From Bryobacteraceae bacterium (GTDB taxonomy: Bacteria > Acidobacteriota > Terriglobia > Bryobacterales > Bryobacteraceae): DNA of 5,752 bases. A model generated the notes under the pieces. That model saw nothing but the letters and a program-made list of their open reading frames with translations. It did no database searches and was not told where the DNA came from. This document shows, in pieces, positions 4,178 through 5,752 of the stretch; the stretch's first letter is position 1, and each line of letters starts with the position of its first letter. The DNA lies in contig CANGVB010000270.1 in NCBI GenBank assembly GCA_947456995.1, positions 1 through 5,752 of the forward strand, read 5' to 3'. The position numbers and the translations under genes were made by a program.

Positions 4178-5752
4178 ATGGGATCTCATTACCGAGCTTC
4201 TCGCCTCTGCCACGGAACTTCCAGTCGCAGAGCGCCGGAATTGGCTTGTAGCATCCGGGCATCCCCAGGACATCATCAACGAAGCAATTTCACTTCTGGA
4301 TGCATGGGAGCTGGACCCTCAGTATCTCGAAATCGATTCAGCTATGCCCGAGAGTCTGGGCCCCTGGAGAATCGTCAAAGAATTGGGCCATGGCGGTATG
4401 GGCTGCGTTTACGAGGCGGTCCACATCGATCCAAGCCTGTCCCGGCGGGTTGCGATCAAGGTGATCGGAGCCAAACGTTTTCACCCCGGCCTGATTGAAA
4501 GGTTTCTGCAGGAACGTGCGATCCTGGCTCGACTGGAGCATCCAGGCATTGCCCGGCTTTACGATACTGGCACCACCCCAAGTGGACTGCCTTACTTCGC
4601 AATGGAATTTGTTGCCGGTGAGACTCTGGACGTCTGGCTAGCGGCCAACCACCCAACGCTTCGTCAGAGTGTTGAGCTTTTCGCAAAAATTTGTGATGCC
4701 ATCGCCTATGCTCACCGCAACCTCATCGTGCATGGCGACTTGAAGCCGGGCAACATTCTGGTGACTGCCGAAGGCGAACCGCGACTTCTCGATTTCGGAA
4801 TTGCCAAAGCACTGTCGGATGGCGACCCCGAAGGCGCCCCCATGCTCACTCCCCGTCATGCCAGCCCGGAGCAGTTGGCCGGGCTACCCATCACCACGGC
4901 AAGTGACGTTTTTCAGGCGGGGCTTCTTTTGAAGGGAATTCTCCCTCAGTCCAATTTCGAACTCGACGCAATCATCGGCAAATGTTTGCGCCCGGCTCCT
5001 CAAGAGCGTTATCCCACCGCCGATGCCCTCAAAGCGGACTTAGATGCCTGGCTGAATTCCAAACCCCTTGCCGCTGTTGAGCCCACCATGCTCTACCTGA
5101 TGCGGAAGCGCATCCAGCGTCACCCCCTTGGCGCTGCCTTTGTCATCGCACTTACTCTTGGTGCGATCACAACGGCCTGGCAGGCATGGCGAGCAGAACA
5201 AGCCCGTGCTCAGGCTACCCATCAATTTGAAGAGATTCGCAAGTTCTCCCGCTCCATGCTGCGCGGAATTTCCGATCTGCCGGTCACTTCACAAAAACCC
5301 ATCGTAGAGAAGACTGCTGCACTGCTCAATGGCTTTGCCCAAAACAACGAAAAGGATCCGGTTTTGCTTCTCGAAGTCGCCCAGGCATGGCGCTCACTGG
5401 CTGCTGTACAGGGCTTACCCATAGCTTCCAATCTCGGGGACGCGGATGCTTCCTCCGTCAGCTATTCCCGGGCGATTGAGCTTGCCGAGCGCGCGCGGCA
5501 ATGGAATGAAAAGCCTGCTCTGGTTCTCCTTGTCTCTCTTTATGCCGAGGCCGCCCGGGTCCGTGTAAGTGATCGTGACGACAAAGGCACAAACCAACTG
5601 ACCCAAAAGCTGGAGGCCGCCACCACTTCACTTGATCGCTTCGGTCCTTCTGAAACTCTCGCCAATGCTTACAGCGAGATTGCCTTTTTTCGTGCCAGAA
5701 AAGATCGAAAAGCCGGAATCGAGGCCTACCGCAAGGCCGTCGATCTCTTTGA
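4170..5752 (+). CDS. Ser/Thr protein kinase with membrane anchor and helical-repeat tail, C-terminus cut off by window edge
   Basis: A Hanks-type kinase predicted to phosphorylate proteins, possibly the sigma factor encoded before it. The frame is open for 527 codons to the right edge. The ATG overlaps the sigma gene by 8 bases, has no clear ribosome site, and probably relies on coupling. Residues 1-60 are a helical lead. The kinase domain (~64-297) shows the glycine loop ELGHGGMGCVY (71-81), K97 in VAIKVI, likely partner E115, the catalytic loop VHGDLKPGN (187-195) with D190, K192 and N195, DFG (208-210), and SPEQ (232-235). All core catalytic residues are present, but the HRD arginine is glycine (G189). 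Between ASDVFQAGLLL (244-254) and LDAIIGKCL (265-273) only about ten residues remain where relatives have several tens, so the helix-G region seems deleted. A membrane helix lies at ~320-339. The remainder resembles the family's helical, TPR-like sensor tail, including AAVQGLPIASNLGDADAS (411-428), probably outside the membrane. Confidence 0.92.
   Translation, partial: MNRWDLITELLASATELPVAERRNWLVASGHPQDIINEAISLLDAWELDPQYLEIDSAMPESLGPWRIVKELGHGGMGCVYEAVHIDPSLSRRVAIKVIGAKRFHPGLIERFLQERAILARLEHPGIARLYDTGTTPSGLPYFAMEFVAGETLDVWLAANHPTLRQSVELFAKICDAIAYAHRNLIVHGDLKPGNILVTAEGEPRLLDFGIAKALSDGDPEGAPMLTPRHASPEQLAGLPITTASDVFQAGLLLKGILPQSNFELDAIIGKCLRPAPQERYPTADALKADLDAWLNSKPLAAVEPTMLYLMRKRIQRHPLGAAFVIALTLGAITTAWQAWRAEQARAQATHQFEEIRKFSRSMLRGISDLPVTSQKPIVEKTAALLNGFAQNNEKDPVLLLEVAQAWRSLAAVQGLPIASNLGDADASSVSYSRAIELAERARQWNEKPALVLLVSLYAEAARVRVSDRDDKGTNQLTQKLEAATTSLDRFGPSETLANAYSEIAFFRARKDRKAGIEAYRKAVDLF

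Noticed and set aside
4178..4498. An ATG directly after the sigma stop with a 106-codon frame.
   Set aside because: It is out of frame with the kinase; the kinase frame starts at 4170 and gives the expected N-terminal helical lead and glycine loop.
1..5752. CRISPR arrays, insertion sequences, tRNA genes, phage or toxin-antitoxin genes.
   Set aside because: No spaced repeats, terminal inverted repeats, transposase motifs or cloverleaf sequence were seen, and coding genes fill almost the whole window.

Overview
The window reads as bacterial chromosome from the Acidobacteriota. Four gene families that are typical of that phylum, or unusually expanded in it, sit side by side: a VWFA-related secreted protein, a sigma factor of the Sigma70_ECF (TIGR02999-like) type, a Ser/Thr kinase with a membrane anchor and helical-repeat tail, and a YtrA-type GntR/ABC exporter operon. 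A Bryobacterales/Solibacter-like member is my guess, made from protein style only. I see no mobile element, CRISPR array, tRNA, rRNA or phage gene.

The layout is very compact, with six complete or partial genes from edge to edge plus a seventh that runs off the left end. Positions 1-2988 are all on the minus strand. In transcription order they hold the VWA-domain protein (2988-2053), a GntR/YtrA-type repressor (2014-1622), an ABC ATPase (1618-746) and an ABC-2-like membrane permease (749 down to the left edge, incomplete). Positions 2989-5752 are all on the plus strand: an AlkA/HhH-GPD DNA glycosylase (2989-3582), an ECF-like sigma factor (3614-4177) and a Ser/Thr kinase (4170 to the right edge, incomplete). 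The two blocks diverge at 2988/2989, where the proposed start codons of the VWA and glycosylase genes abut inside one CATATG. No gene-free stretch exceeds 38 bases.

Two functional units are clear. (1) gntR-ATPase-permease is a YtrA-style self-regulated export operon. The ATPase start lies 3 bases after the repressor stop and the permease ATG overlaps the ATPase stop (ATGA). In the 38 bases before gntR there is a -35/-10 pair with a 17-base spacer, overlaid by an inverted repeat (TGTA-13-TACA) with the geometry known for YtrA operators. (2) Sigma factor plus kinase overlap by 8 bases and are probably co-translated, suggesting a phosphorylation-linked transcription switch rather than a sigma/anti-sigma pair.

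The points most worth a second look are: apparently leaderless GTG starts for both gntR and the sigma gene, each 6 bases after a -10-like hexamer; the zero-gap divergent start; the kinase's HGD in place of HRD, together with a shortened C-lobe; and a threonine in the sigma region-2.2 acidic motif next to a kinase gene. I did not find a wholly new multi-gene system; these are unusual details in recognisable families.
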